Shown piece after piece: positions 1 through 6,553 of a stretch of 8,821 nucleotides of DNA. Origin of the DNA: Flavobacteriales bacterium CG18_big_fil_WC_8_21_14_2_50_32_9 (GTDB lineage Bacteria; Bacteroidota; Bacteroidia; Flavobacteriales_E; Vicingaceae); contig PCUH01000210.1 of assembly GCA_002770955.1 (NCBI GenBank), positions 211-9,031 of the forward strand, given 5' to 3'. The first letter of the stretch is position 1; every line of letters starts with the position of its first letter. The translations under genes and the position numbers were made by a program. The notes under the pieces are model-generated. The model was not told the origin of the DNA. It worked only from the letters and a program-made list of their open reading frames with translations, and did not search any database.

Positions 1-1398
1 ACCATAATTTAAAGAAGTATATTCCGCAGCAGGCAATTCAATCGGCTGATCTTTATTTCTTTTGGCATTTACTAAGTATGCCAACTCATATTGAGCTTTG
101 TGTTTGAAATGGAGTAAATCAAGCCATTTTACAATTCTAGAAGCACTATCTTCAGTAACATCACCAACTAACCTTCTTTCAGGATATTTTTTCTCAATAT
201 ATCGCAATTCATTGGCAGAATTAATTCCTTCATCCATCCAAGGATGCTCCCGCTCATTGGAACCTAAAATGCCATAAAACCAATTGTGTCCCACTTCGTG
301 CATAATCACAGTTTCCAATGAAAAGTCATTTCCAGACTCACCAATAACTGTAACATTTGGATATTCCATCCCACCTCCAGCACTCAACGCTCCATCAACG
401 GCAGTAACGTGTTTATAGGGATAATCGCCATTCCATAAGGAATAATAATAGGTGGCATCATTAAGGTATGTTATGCTTTTTTTCCACAAATCTGCTTCGT
501 TGTTGGTAAACATTGCCCAAGTAGTTACTTTTTCTTTGGAATGAGGTAATTCTACTTCTCCTTTTAACACATGGTATCTTTTATCAGCAAACCAAGCAAA
601 ATCGTGTACTTTCTCTTGATGATAATGCAAGGTTTTTAGTTCAGAGGAAGACATTGGAAAAGACATATCTGTATCAAATTCTTCAATTGTTGCTGTATGA
701 TTAGCAAGGCTATCCAGCCAATTTAATTCTGATTCGCCATTAATTAAATCGCCAGTTGCTCCAACTACATAGTTTTTTGGCAAGGTAAGATGTACATCAA
801 AAGTTCCATATTCAGAATAGAATTCGCCTTGATCTAAATAAGGCATATTGTGCCAACCATTTTCGTCATAAACGGCAGGTTTTGGATACCATTGCGTTAT
901 TTGATAGGATTGACCAATGTGTCCCATTCGAGAAAAAATTCCTTTTGGTAGTTTCACACTAAAGGGTGTTGAAATTTCGACTGATTCTCCAGAAAGTAGT
1001 GGCATTGGCAAGTAAACTATTGCAACATCTTGATTTGCTTCGGTGATGTTCCATGAAGTAACCTCTCCATTAATTTTAAATTCCAAACCATCAATAAAAC
1101 CTAATAAACTGTCATGAGCAAAGTACAAATCTGTATTTCCTTCTTCTAATTTTTGTTTGCTTAAAGCTGATTTATAATTTTTATAGGCATTGGGCCATAA
1201 ATGGAAATAAATATAATTAAGTGTTTTTGGAGAATTATTTTTGTAAGTAATTTTCTCACTTCCATCAATTTGATGTTGCTTATCATTTAGATTAACACGA
1301 ATATCATAGATAACTTCTTGCTGAAAATAATTAGTGTCTTTTTGAGCAAAGAGTTGAAAAGTGAACACAAATGCTGATAATATTAAATACAACTTCAT
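1..1398 (-). CDS. M1 family zinc metallopeptidase, N-terminal part (3' end outside window)
   Basis: Secreted zinc aminopeptidase-like protein, expected in the periplasm or on the outer surface. The visible 466 residues start with a signal peptide (MKLYLILSAFVFTFQLFAQ, cleavage near residue 19). An M1-type N-terminal beta domain follows, with the landmark QWYPKPAVYD near residues 167-177. The catalytic domain has GGGMEYP at 341-347, the Bacteroidetes-style version of the M1 exopeptidase motif GAMEN, and HEVGH at 367-371. After 18 further residues comes Glu390, completing the HEXXH-x18-E zinc site (His367, His371, Glu390; Glu368 as general base). The catalytic Tyr of M1 enzymes should lie just past the left edge and cannot be checked. 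The ATG at 1398 is 22 bp after the CNNM gene stop with no promoter motif between them, so co-transcription is likely. No frameshift is visible. Family assignment is firm; the substrate is unknown. Confidence 0.93.
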   Translation of the reverse strand, partial: MKLYLILSAFVFTFQLFAQKDTNYFQQEVIYDIRVNLNDKQHQIDGSEKITYKNNSPKTLNYIYFHLWPNAYKNYKSALSKQKLEEGNTDLYFAHDSLLGFIDGLEFKINGEVTSWNITEANQDVAIVYLPMPLLSGESVEISTPFSVKLPKGIFSRMGHIGQSYQITQWYPKPAVYDENGWHNMPYLDQGEFYSEYGTFDVHLTLPKNYVVGATGDLINGESELNWLDSLANHTATIEEFDTDMSFPMSSSELKTLHYHQEKVHDFAWFADKRYHVLKGEVELPHSKEKVTTWAMFTNNEADLWKKSITYLNDATYYYSLWNGDYPYKHVTAVDGALSAGGGMEYPNVTVIGESGNDFSLETVIMHEVGHNWFYGILGSNEREHPWMDEGINSANELRYIEKKYPERRLVGDVTEDSASRIVKWLDLLHFKHKAQYELAYLVNAKRNKDQPIELPAAEYTSLNYG

Positions 1399-1420
1399 AA
1401 TTTGATTTTTAAATCTGAAA

Positions 1421-2686
1421 TTATTTATTACTGTCTTTGAAAGTAATGGTAACTAAATCAATTTTGTTATTGCTTACTTTATCAATTTTAACCACAAAAT
1501 CTTTGTAATAAATAAAATCATCTTTTTCAGGAATGGATTCATTAACAGATATTATCAGACCTGCCAGTGTTTCATAATCATCAGATTCGGGTAAATTGAG
1601 CATATATTTTTCGTTTAAATAATCAATTTCCAATCGAGCTGAAAACTGAAATTTATTTTCTTCGAATTGTATTTCAGTAAGTTCCTCTATATCATGTTCA
1701 TCTTCAATATCTCCAAAAATTTCTTCAATAATATCTTCAGTAGTAATAATTCCAGAAGTTCCACCAAATTCATCAACAACAACAGCTACACTTTTTCGTT
1801 GCGTTATAAATTCTTGCAAAATTTGATTCGCAGGCATAGATTCAGGAATAAAAGAAATTGGTAATAATATAGATTTTAAACTTTTAGGTTTTTTAAACAA
1901 TTCTTTAGAGTGAATATATCCGATAATATTATCAATAGAATCTTTATATATTAATATTTTAGACAATCCAGTTTCTATAAATTTATCCCTAATATTTTCT
2001 AATAAAGTTTCAATATCCATAGCCACTAAATCAGTTCTGGGAACCATACAATCACGAGCTTTTACATTTGAAAAATCTAATGCATTTTTGAATATTTGTA
2101 TCTCATTATCAATTTCTTCTCCTACTTCTTTTCGTTGTTGGATGTTTGTAACAAAATCTTCTAAATCAATTTTTGAGAAGGCTAAATCGCTTTGTGAAGT
2201 ATCAACCTTGGCTAATTTCAAAATTGCATTTGAAAGTCCAAGCACCAGAATTGTAAATGGGTAAAGCATCCAATAAATTAATTGCAAAGGAATTGCCGCA
2301 ATAACTAATGTTTTATTGGGATTTATACGTAACAATGATTTAGGCAGAAATTCAGCAAAAAAAAGTATAAATAATGTGGAAATTATAGTTTGGATTATCA
2401 AAATCACAAAGTCGTTTGAACTCAGGTATTGAAGTATTTGAGGCTCTAACAATTTTGCCATCAAGATACTGTAAATTACTAAAGCAATATTGTTTCCAAT
2501 AAGCATAGCACTAATAAATTTTGCAGGTTGTTTTAGGAAAAAAGAAAGAATTTTTCCAGAGAAATTACCTTTTTTACTACTTAGCTCAATTTTTAATCTG
2601 TTTGCTGTAACAAAAGCTATTTCCATTCCAGAGAACAAAGCTGAAAACAGCATTACAACAAGAATTAAAATGATATCAATTGTCAT
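1421..2686 (-). CDS. CNNM / CBS-pair / CorC_HlyC domain membrane protein (hemolysin family)
   Basis: Inner-membrane protein of the CNNM/CorC family; relatives are linked to Mg2+ or other divalent-cation transport, and the 'hemolysin' label is historical. The 421 residues show the full architecture. A CNNM (DUF21) region spans about 1-160 with four hydrophobic segments (near 3-25, 55-78, 93-118, 128-155) and the motifs FSGMEIAFVTANR (18-30), GNNIALV (64-70) and AEFLPKSL (111-118). A CBS pair spans about 205-330 with MVPRTD at 214-219 and VVVDEFGGTSGIITTEDI at 302-319, followed by an acidic linker. A CorC_HlyC domain covers about 342-417. The ATG at 2686 gives a normal N-terminus. GldE of gliding bacteria has the same architecture, but typical gldE neighbours are absent, so I give no symbol. 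In flavobacteria this family is often found just after lptC, as here. Transported ion and role are inferred from the family only. Confidence 0.93.
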   Translation of the reverse strand: MTIDIILILVVMLFSALFSGMEIAFVTANRLKIELSSKKGNFSGKILSFFLKQPAKFISAMLIGNNIALVIYSILMAKLLEPQILQYLSSNDFVILIIQTIISTLFILFFAEFLPKSLLRINPNKTLVIAAIPLQLIYWMLYPFTILVLGLSNAILKLAKVDTSQSDLAFSKIDLEDFVTNIQQRKEVGEEIDNEIQIFKNALDFSNVKARDCMVPRTDLVAMDIETLLENIRDKFIETGLSKILIYKDSIDNIIGYIHSKELFKKPKSLKSILLPISFIPESMPANQILQEFITQRKSVAVVVDEFGGTSGIITTEDIIEEIFGDIEDEHDIEELTEIQFEENKFQFSARLEIDYLNEKYMLNLPESDDYETLAGLIISVNESIPEKDDFIYYKDFVVKIDKVSNNKIDLVTITFKDSNK

Positions 2687-2741
2687 TTAAAGTGTTTGAA
2701 ATTATGGAATAAAAGTACTTATTTTTTCACTACTAACCGAT

Positions 2742-2844
2742 TAATGTGGCTAAAGCCCTTTAGCTGTTTTGTTTTAATAATCCCGACCTTAAGGTCGGGG
2801 TAATAAATCGCAATCAACTCATTTTATTCGCTTTAGCCACATTA
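2742..2844. repeat. Interspersed element: 15-bp terminal inverted repeats around an 18-bp palindrome
   Basis: Perfect 15-bp inverted repeats (taatgtggctaaagc at 2742-2756 and its reverse complement at 2830-2844) bracket 73 bp. In the middle is a perfect 18-bp palindrome, cccgaccttaaggtcggg, at 2782-2799. The left arm also forms its own small hairpin (gctaaag-cc-ctttagc, 2749-2764). The element is too short for a transposase, has no evident target-site duplication, and lacks a T-tract on either strand, so it is not a standard intrinsic terminator. It looks like a REP/MITE-type non-autonomous repeat or an mRNA-stabilising structure in the gap between the 59-aa gene and the CNNM gene. Whether it is repeated elsewhere in the genome cannot be seen here. 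Confidence 0.75.
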
Positions 2845-2864
2845 GCGTTTAATATACTCAAATA

Positions 2865-3044
2865 TCACAACCTTCTTCGCTGTCTTCTTCTAAGTAAATA
2901 AAGAAAAGTAGCAAGTGCTGTTAATAAGAAAAAAAAGAGTGCATCGTCTATGTCGGTAAAAAACAAATGATAAATACCAACAGAAGTACTTATAATAGCT
3001 ATTACTAGCCACATTAATTCTAAAAATCGTATTACTTTATGCAT
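2865..3044 (-). CDS. Small two-helix membrane protein, 59 aa, function unknown
   Basis: A complete small reading frame with ATG at 3044 and TGA at 2865-2867. The N-terminus (MHKVIRFLELMWLVIAIIS) leads into a first hydrophobic segment at about 10-29. A short acidic turn TDIDD (30-34) precedes a second hydrophobic segment at about 35-51. The tail is strongly basic, RRRQRRRL (52-59). By the positive-inside rule both ends should be cytoplasmic with the acidic turn in the periplasm. The ordered hydrophobic-acidic-hydrophobic-basic pattern, the ATG start and the position on the same strand between lptC and the CNNM gene all favour a real gene. Similar-looking short proteins occur at this place in other flavobacteria as far as I recall, but I cannot confirm homology. 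It is easily missed because of its length. A role alongside LptC or the CNNM protein is only a guess from position. Confidence 0.7.
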   Translation of the reverse strand: MHKVIRFLELMWLVIAIISTSVGIYHLFFTDIDDALFFFLLTALATFLYLLRRRQRRRL

Positions 3045-3053
3045 TTTGTTGAT

Positions 3054-3147
3054 TGTTATTGGTTATTTGCCCCTCCCAACCTCCCCGAAGGGGAGGAGTT
3101 TCCAACGCTCAAAGCCATTGTTATTTGTTATTTTGTTATTAGTTATT
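3054..3147. repeat. Mosaic repeat copy 1: heptamers, GC-rich hairpin, conserved 17-mer, heptamers
   Basis: In the gap between lptC and the 59-aa gene lies a hairpin with a perfect 7-bp stem (cctcccc at 3080-3086, loop GAA, ggggagg at 3090-3096), much richer in GC than its surroundings. It is followed by tccaacgctcaaagcca (3101-3117), which matches 16 of 17 bases at 5189-5205. Heptamer units tgttatt/ggttatt occur at 3054-3067 before the hairpin, and tgttatt, tgttatt, tgttatt, agttatt at 3119-3147 after it (one extra base between the second and third of these). There is no T-tract directly after the stem on either strand, so I regard it as a repeat rather than a terminator. Confidence 0.7.
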
Positions 3148-3189
3148 ATTTACTTATGTCTTACATCTTTAATCTCTTAATTTAAAAAA

Positions 3190-3774
3190 TCAAGGATTAG
3201 CAACAGCAGTAGAGTCTTTATTTTCTTTAAGTAAAATAGTTCCTTTAATCTTATTAATTTTCCATTTAGTAAAATCTTCATTAGCTTCAAATCCTTCACC
3301 CATCAAGATTTCGTCTTCAGTTGTAATTTTCACAAATTCTTCAGAATAGATTTTAGAAGAATCTTGCAGCCAAATTAAGTGTTCTGTATTTAGTTGTTCT
3401 CCTTTCTCATTTACCACCACCACATCATTTTTTGCTTCCATTTTATTTTCTGCTACTCTGTGAATGGCGTAGTTTGCAGTTAATGTTGTGTTTACATTTT
3501 TAAGCGAGTCAAAAAAAACGACTTTTATACCATCCTTCATTTCCAAATAATGATTAACGCCACCGTACTCTTCCATTTTTGGTGCAGTTATTTTAAGTTT
3601 AACTACTGCTTTTTCTGAATATAGAAATTCTACATTTGTTCCGTTTTTAATTGGTCGAATTGCTTTTTGAGTAATACTCTCCACTTCTTTAATATCATTC
3701 TCACAACTATAACAAATAATCCCGAATGCAAATAGCACCGGGATTATTTTAATGGTATGATAAATTAACTTCAA
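3190..3774 (-). CDS. lptC: LptC, LPS export periplasmic lipoprotein (TTG start)
   Basis: Probable LptC, which links the LptB2FG transporter in the inner membrane to the periplasmic bridge that carries LPS to the outer membrane. The 194 residues begin with a hydrophobic leader ending in IICYSC, with Cys24 as a likely lipid-attachment site; Bacteroidetes LptC proteins are often predicted lipoproteins, whereas E. coli LptC keeps a membrane helix. The body has the OstA-like beta pattern: GIKVVFFD, TLTANYAIH, NDVVVVNEKGEQLNTEHLIW, then a C-terminal GEGFEANEDFTKWKINKIKG segment typical of flavobacterial LptC. The start is TTG at 3774. An in-frame TAA lies two codons upstream (3778-3780) and the next internal ATG is at residue 67, well inside the mature protein, so no ATG start is possible. 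The TPR gene ends only 7 bp upstream, suggesting translational coupling. Identification is good; the exact start is slightly uncertain. Confidence 0.88.
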   Translation of the reverse strand: MKLIYHTIKIIPVLFAFGIICYSCENDIKEVESITQKAIRPIKNGTNVEFLYSEKAVVKLKITAPKMEEYGGVNHYLEMKDGIKVVFFDSLKNVNTTLTANYAIHRVAENKMEAKNDVVVVNEKGEQLNTEHLIWLQDSSKIYSEEFVKITTEDEILMGEGFEANEDFTKWKINKIKGTILLKENKDSTAVANP

Positions 3775-3781
3775 TGGTTAA

Positions 3782-5071
3782 TTATTTAGTTCTTGCTGTG
3801 GTACTTTCATTAATCCAACATTCAACTTTATAGGCATCTCCACTTTTTACTCCGTGAAAAAAAACATCTTGTGTTATAGGAAAATAACCTGAAACTTTTG
3901 CCATTCCTTTATTAGCATCTGATGCGGCATTTGCATCCACTGCTTTGGCTTTTTGGTATTTATCATACGCAGCCCAAAAAGCTCCATATTTCCCAAGTTT
4001 TCCATCATCACAAGTTGTTGAACTTTGCATATAAACATCTCCAATTAAAAGATAAGGGTCTCCCCAATTGCCTTTTAAATTAATGGCTTTTTGAGCATAA
4101 TTACGTGCTTGAGCATAATCTCCTTTGGTCTTATATGTTTCTGCAATACTCATTGTATATTCTGCTTTTTCGTCATTGGTTTCAGCCATGTCCACTGCTT
4201 TTTGGAAAAACTCAATGGCTTTGTTGTAGTCTTTGTTTTTCCAGAAAATACGTCCCATTCCATCAGCTCCAGAGGCAGAAGGCTCAAGTTCAAAATAGGC
4301 TTGTGCTACTTTTGAGAAAATATCAGCATCATAGCATTTTTTTCTTTTTAATAAAGTTACCATTCTTTTTAACCAATCTAAATTAGCTTTATTTGCTTCA
4401 AATCCTTTTTCAGCTAATGGAATTAACACTTCACAATCTAAATAAGGAGCGGCAACGGCATTAATTTGACCTTCCGCATCTCTGTATTTTTCATCAGCTT
4501 GAGTTCCTGAAATATCCATTAATTTACCATAGATAGTAACTAAATCTTCCTTAGACATAAGTCCGTTTTTTTCCATATTAGCAGTCGCATACATCAACGC
4601 AACCAATGTTCCTGTTTGTGATTTATCTCCTGTTAATTGAACTGCTTCATTTAAAATATCAAAAGTGGCTTTATATTCTTTACCCCTATACACCAACATC
4701 ATTTGACCTTTGTATCCCAACACATATCCTTTTTCGCCAAAATATTCAATTCGTTGGTCGTAAATAGTAAACATGGTATCTAAATACAACTCCTTTTTTG
4801 CTTCATCTTTTTCTTTGTCAGCCAAACTTTTATACATGGAAGCTCCATTAATATACAATGATTTTTGAGATCCTGGACATATTTTATAAGCTGTTTTCCA
4901 CATACTCAATGCTAATTTTGGATCGGTTTTTATGTAATCTTTATAAATTAAATTTTTGATACAGGTAATACTATCTTCTGGTGTTGCTCCATAATTTTGG
5001 GCTTTTATTTGAGCATTAAAAAACAGTGTGTTTATAATAAAAAATGATACTATTAAACTTTTTAATTTCAT
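3782..5071 (-). CDS. Periplasmic TPR-repeat protein of the lptC cluster
   Basis: Exported protein of 429 residues with a signal peptide ending in IKAQ near residue 25. The sequence is helical throughout. The clearest tetratricopeptide repeats are at about 268-297 (GMGRIFWKNKDYNKAIEFFQKAVD) and 303-335 (YTMSIAETYKTKGDYAQARN and following), with further degenerate repeats likely at 336-385 and in the N-terminal half. A distinctive C-terminal segment, YFPITQDVFFHGVKSGD (396-412) followed by YKVECWINESTT (414-425), lies outside the repeats and resembles the conserved tail of a Bacteroidetes family found with lptC. Six cysteines (37, 65, 213, 246, 354, 418) could form disulphides in the periplasm. 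TPR proteins are usually protein-binding scaffolds; the partner is unknown, and position suggests LptC or the upstream barrel protein. The ATG at 5071 is in an A-rich context. Export and TPR fold are well supported; function is not. Confidence 0.85.
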   Translation of the reverse strand: MKLKSLIVSFFIINTLFFNAQIKAQNYGATPEDSITCIKNLIYKDYIKTDPKLALSMWKTAYKICPGSQKSLYINGASMYKSLADKEKDEAKKELYLDTMFTIYDQRIEYFGEKGYVLGYKGQMMLVYRGKEYKATFDILNEAVQLTGDKSQTGTLVALMYATANMEKNGLMSKEDLVTIYGKLMDISGTQADEKYRDAEGQINAVAAPYLDCEVLIPLAEKGFEANKANLDWLKRMVTLLKRKKCYDADIFSKVAQAYFELEPSASGADGMGRIFWKNKDYNKAIEFFQKAVDMAETNDEKAEYTMSIAETYKTKGDYAQARNYAQKAINLKGNWGDPYLLIGDVYMQSSTTCDDGKLGKYGAFWAAYDKYQKAKAVDANAASDANKGMAKVSGYFPITQDVFFHGVKSGDAYKVECWINESTTARTK

Positions 5072-5170
5072 GACTTTTGATTTTATTTATTTTTTAATTT
5101 ACTTATTTCAGTTTTTCTTAATTCACTCAACTTTTCTCACATCACTCCTCAAGCATCACCCACCTTACGC

Positions 5171-5232
5171 CTCCCTCAAGGGAGAAAATCCAACGCTCAA
5201 TGCCAATTTCTGGCTTCCGACTTCTAACTTCT
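5171..5232. repeat. Mosaic repeat copy 2: hairpin, conserved 17-mer, heptamers
   Basis: This has the same order as the element at 3054-3147, on the same strand. A hairpin (ctccc at 5171-5175, loop TCAA, gggag at 5180-5184) is followed by tccaacgctcaatgcca (5189-5205, 16/17 identical to copy 1). Three heptamer units follow: ggcttcc (5212-5218), gacttct (5219-5225) and aacttct (5226-5232). The heptamer sequence differs from that of copy 1. The last unit overlaps the stop codon (TAG, reverse complement of 5231-5233) of the barrel-protein gene, so the repeat abuts and slightly enters its 3' end. The remaining gap towards the TPR gene (5072-5170) is AT-rich with no motif I can support. Confidence 0.62.
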
Positions 5233-6553
5233 AGTTATATTTTCTTTTTTGAAACCATTTGTCGTTGATTATTATTCCTACATTAAAATTGACAAAACTT
5301 TCTTCAATCATTCCATTTGTTTGTTGTCCTCTTTTTCCATATTCTATACCAAGATTAATTGTTGGAAAAGAAGTTCCTGTTCTTCTAAGTGGTAATCCTA
5401 GACCAAAAGTAATGCCATATTCATTTAAATCAATATCGTTTACTGAAATGTAAGAATTTGAATAACGAAGCCCGATTCTATAAGCAATTCTATTAAAATA
5501 ACTTCCTGAATAATTACTATAATTAGGTACAAGTTGAAAACCAGCTGCAATAGATTGGGTTTTATTGAATGTAACAATTGGATTAGAACCACTTAGACCT
5601 GACCAATCTGAAGTTCTATAATCTAATGCAACTAACCAAACATTAGGTTTTTCAAAAGAAAATCCAACTCCAAATTCTAACGGCATTTCGAGAGTTGTTT
5701 TCTTGTTATCTATATTAATAACGGTATCTTTTATTGTTCCAAAATCGGCAGAGCCAATAAACGTTCTTGTAAGTTGATTGTAATGAGCGTTTAAATTTCT
5801 AGCTAATGAAACCATTCCTCCAAATGTAAAGACATACGCTTTTTCGGTTTTCCCAGTTGAGTCTCTTTTCATAATTTCTTTTTGATATTGAGTTCCAAAA
5901 TCAAAAGCATAATCAGCTGTATTCGTTTCTTTTAAATCCCAAATATTTAAACCATTAGCAAGATTCCCATAAACTAATTTTTGATCATAAGAAGCTTTTC
6001 CAAAATAAAAATTTCCATTTATGCCAACTCCAATGGATGAAGTTGAATCAATATTAGCAGAAAATCCATTACCAAAATAAAATTTATTTAAACCTCCATT
6101 TCCTTTATTTAATGAAGTAACACTTCCTACAATTGGATCTTGAAAAACATCGGTATAATCATAACCTATACTTGTAGCTGGCATTAATCCCAAACTCATT
6201 CCCCATTTTTTATTAATCACTGGAAAAGCAATTGCTAAAGAAGATATATAAGGATTATTTGTATATTGAGATTGATTTCCATCGTTCATCCAAAGTGCAT
6301 TATGGTTAAACCCTGCTTCAAAAGTTGTTAAATCTATTGCGGACAAAGATGCTGGATTCAAAATATTAATATTTCTATTTGACTTTAAACCAAGAGCTAC
6401 TCCTCCCAAAGCAAAATTTTGAGAAAAACTTTGTGGTCTAATAATTCCAACGCCATATTTGGAATAAATTGAGTTGGTAGTTGTTTGAGCAGATACATTA
6501 TCTACAATAAAAAAACACACCAATAAAAGTGTTAACGCCTTATATCTGTTCAT
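5231..6553 (-). CDS. Outer-membrane beta-barrel protein, FadL/OmpP1-like
   Basis: Predicted outer-membrane barrel of 440 residues. The signal peptide ends at VSA (residues 20-22), leaving Gln23. The mature N-terminus has YSKYGVG (30-36), FALGGVALGLKSN (47-59) and INILNPASLSAID (62-74), a signature of FadL/OmpP1-related Bacteroidetes barrels. Many alternating amphipathic strands with aromatic girdles follow (for example LAIAFPVINKKWGMSLGLMP and FGVGFSFEKPNVWLVALDYR). A final strand, VNFNVGIIIND, is followed by the basic tail KWFQKRKYN. The ATG at 6553 lies inside the last 14 bases of coaX, so the two genes overlap and are probably translationally coupled. The stop is TAG at 5231-5233, touching a repeat. 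FadL proteins carry hydrophobic compounds, but no substrate can be read from the sequence. Its place upstream of the TPR gene and lptC suggests a role in the envelope. Confidence 0.85.
   Translation of the reverse strand: MNRYKALTLLLVCFFIVDNVSAQTTTNSIYSKYGVGIIRPQSFSQNFALGGVALGLKSNRNINILNPASLSAIDLTTFEAGFNHNALWMNDGNQSQYTNNPYISSLAIAFPVINKKWGMSLGLMPATSIGYDYTDVFQDPIVGSVTSLNKGNGGLNKFYFGNGFSANIDSTSSIGVGINGNFYFGKASYDQKLVYGNLANGLNIWDLKETNTADYAFDFGTQYQKEIMKRDSTGKTEKAYVFTFGGMVSLARNLNAHYNQLTRTFIGSADFGTIKDTVINIDNKKTTLEMPLEFGVGFSFEKPNVWLVALDYRTSDWSGLSGSNPIVTFNKTQSIAAGFQLVPNYSNYSGSYFNRIAYRIGLRYSNSYISVNDIDLNEYGITFGLGLPLRRTGTSFPTINLGIEYGKRGQQTNGMIEESFVNFNVGIIINDKWFQKRKYN

Noticed and set aside
1667..2690. Plus-strand open frames antisense to the CNNM gene
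   Set aside because: They mirror the codon bias of the real minus-strand gene and show no domain features.
3006..3017. 12-bp match (tagccacattaa) between the 59-aa gene and the inverted-repeat arm at 2741-2752
   Set aside because: In AT-rich DNA a 12-bp match within one window can arise by chance, and the rest of the element is not present here.
3080..3096. GC-rich hairpin considered as a terminator for lptC
   Set aside because: No T-tract follows on either strand, and the hairpin recurs in a related repeat at 5171-5184, so a repeat element explains it better.
4091..4386. Two overlapping plus-strand open frames antisense to the TPR gene
   Set aside because: They are shadows of a well-supported coding region, with low-complexity Phe/Cys/Leu-rich translations and no promoter.
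5028..5453. Plus-strand open frames across the TPR gene start and the barrel gene 3' end
   Set aside because: The translations are random-looking, and one runs through the mosaic repeat; there is no independent support.
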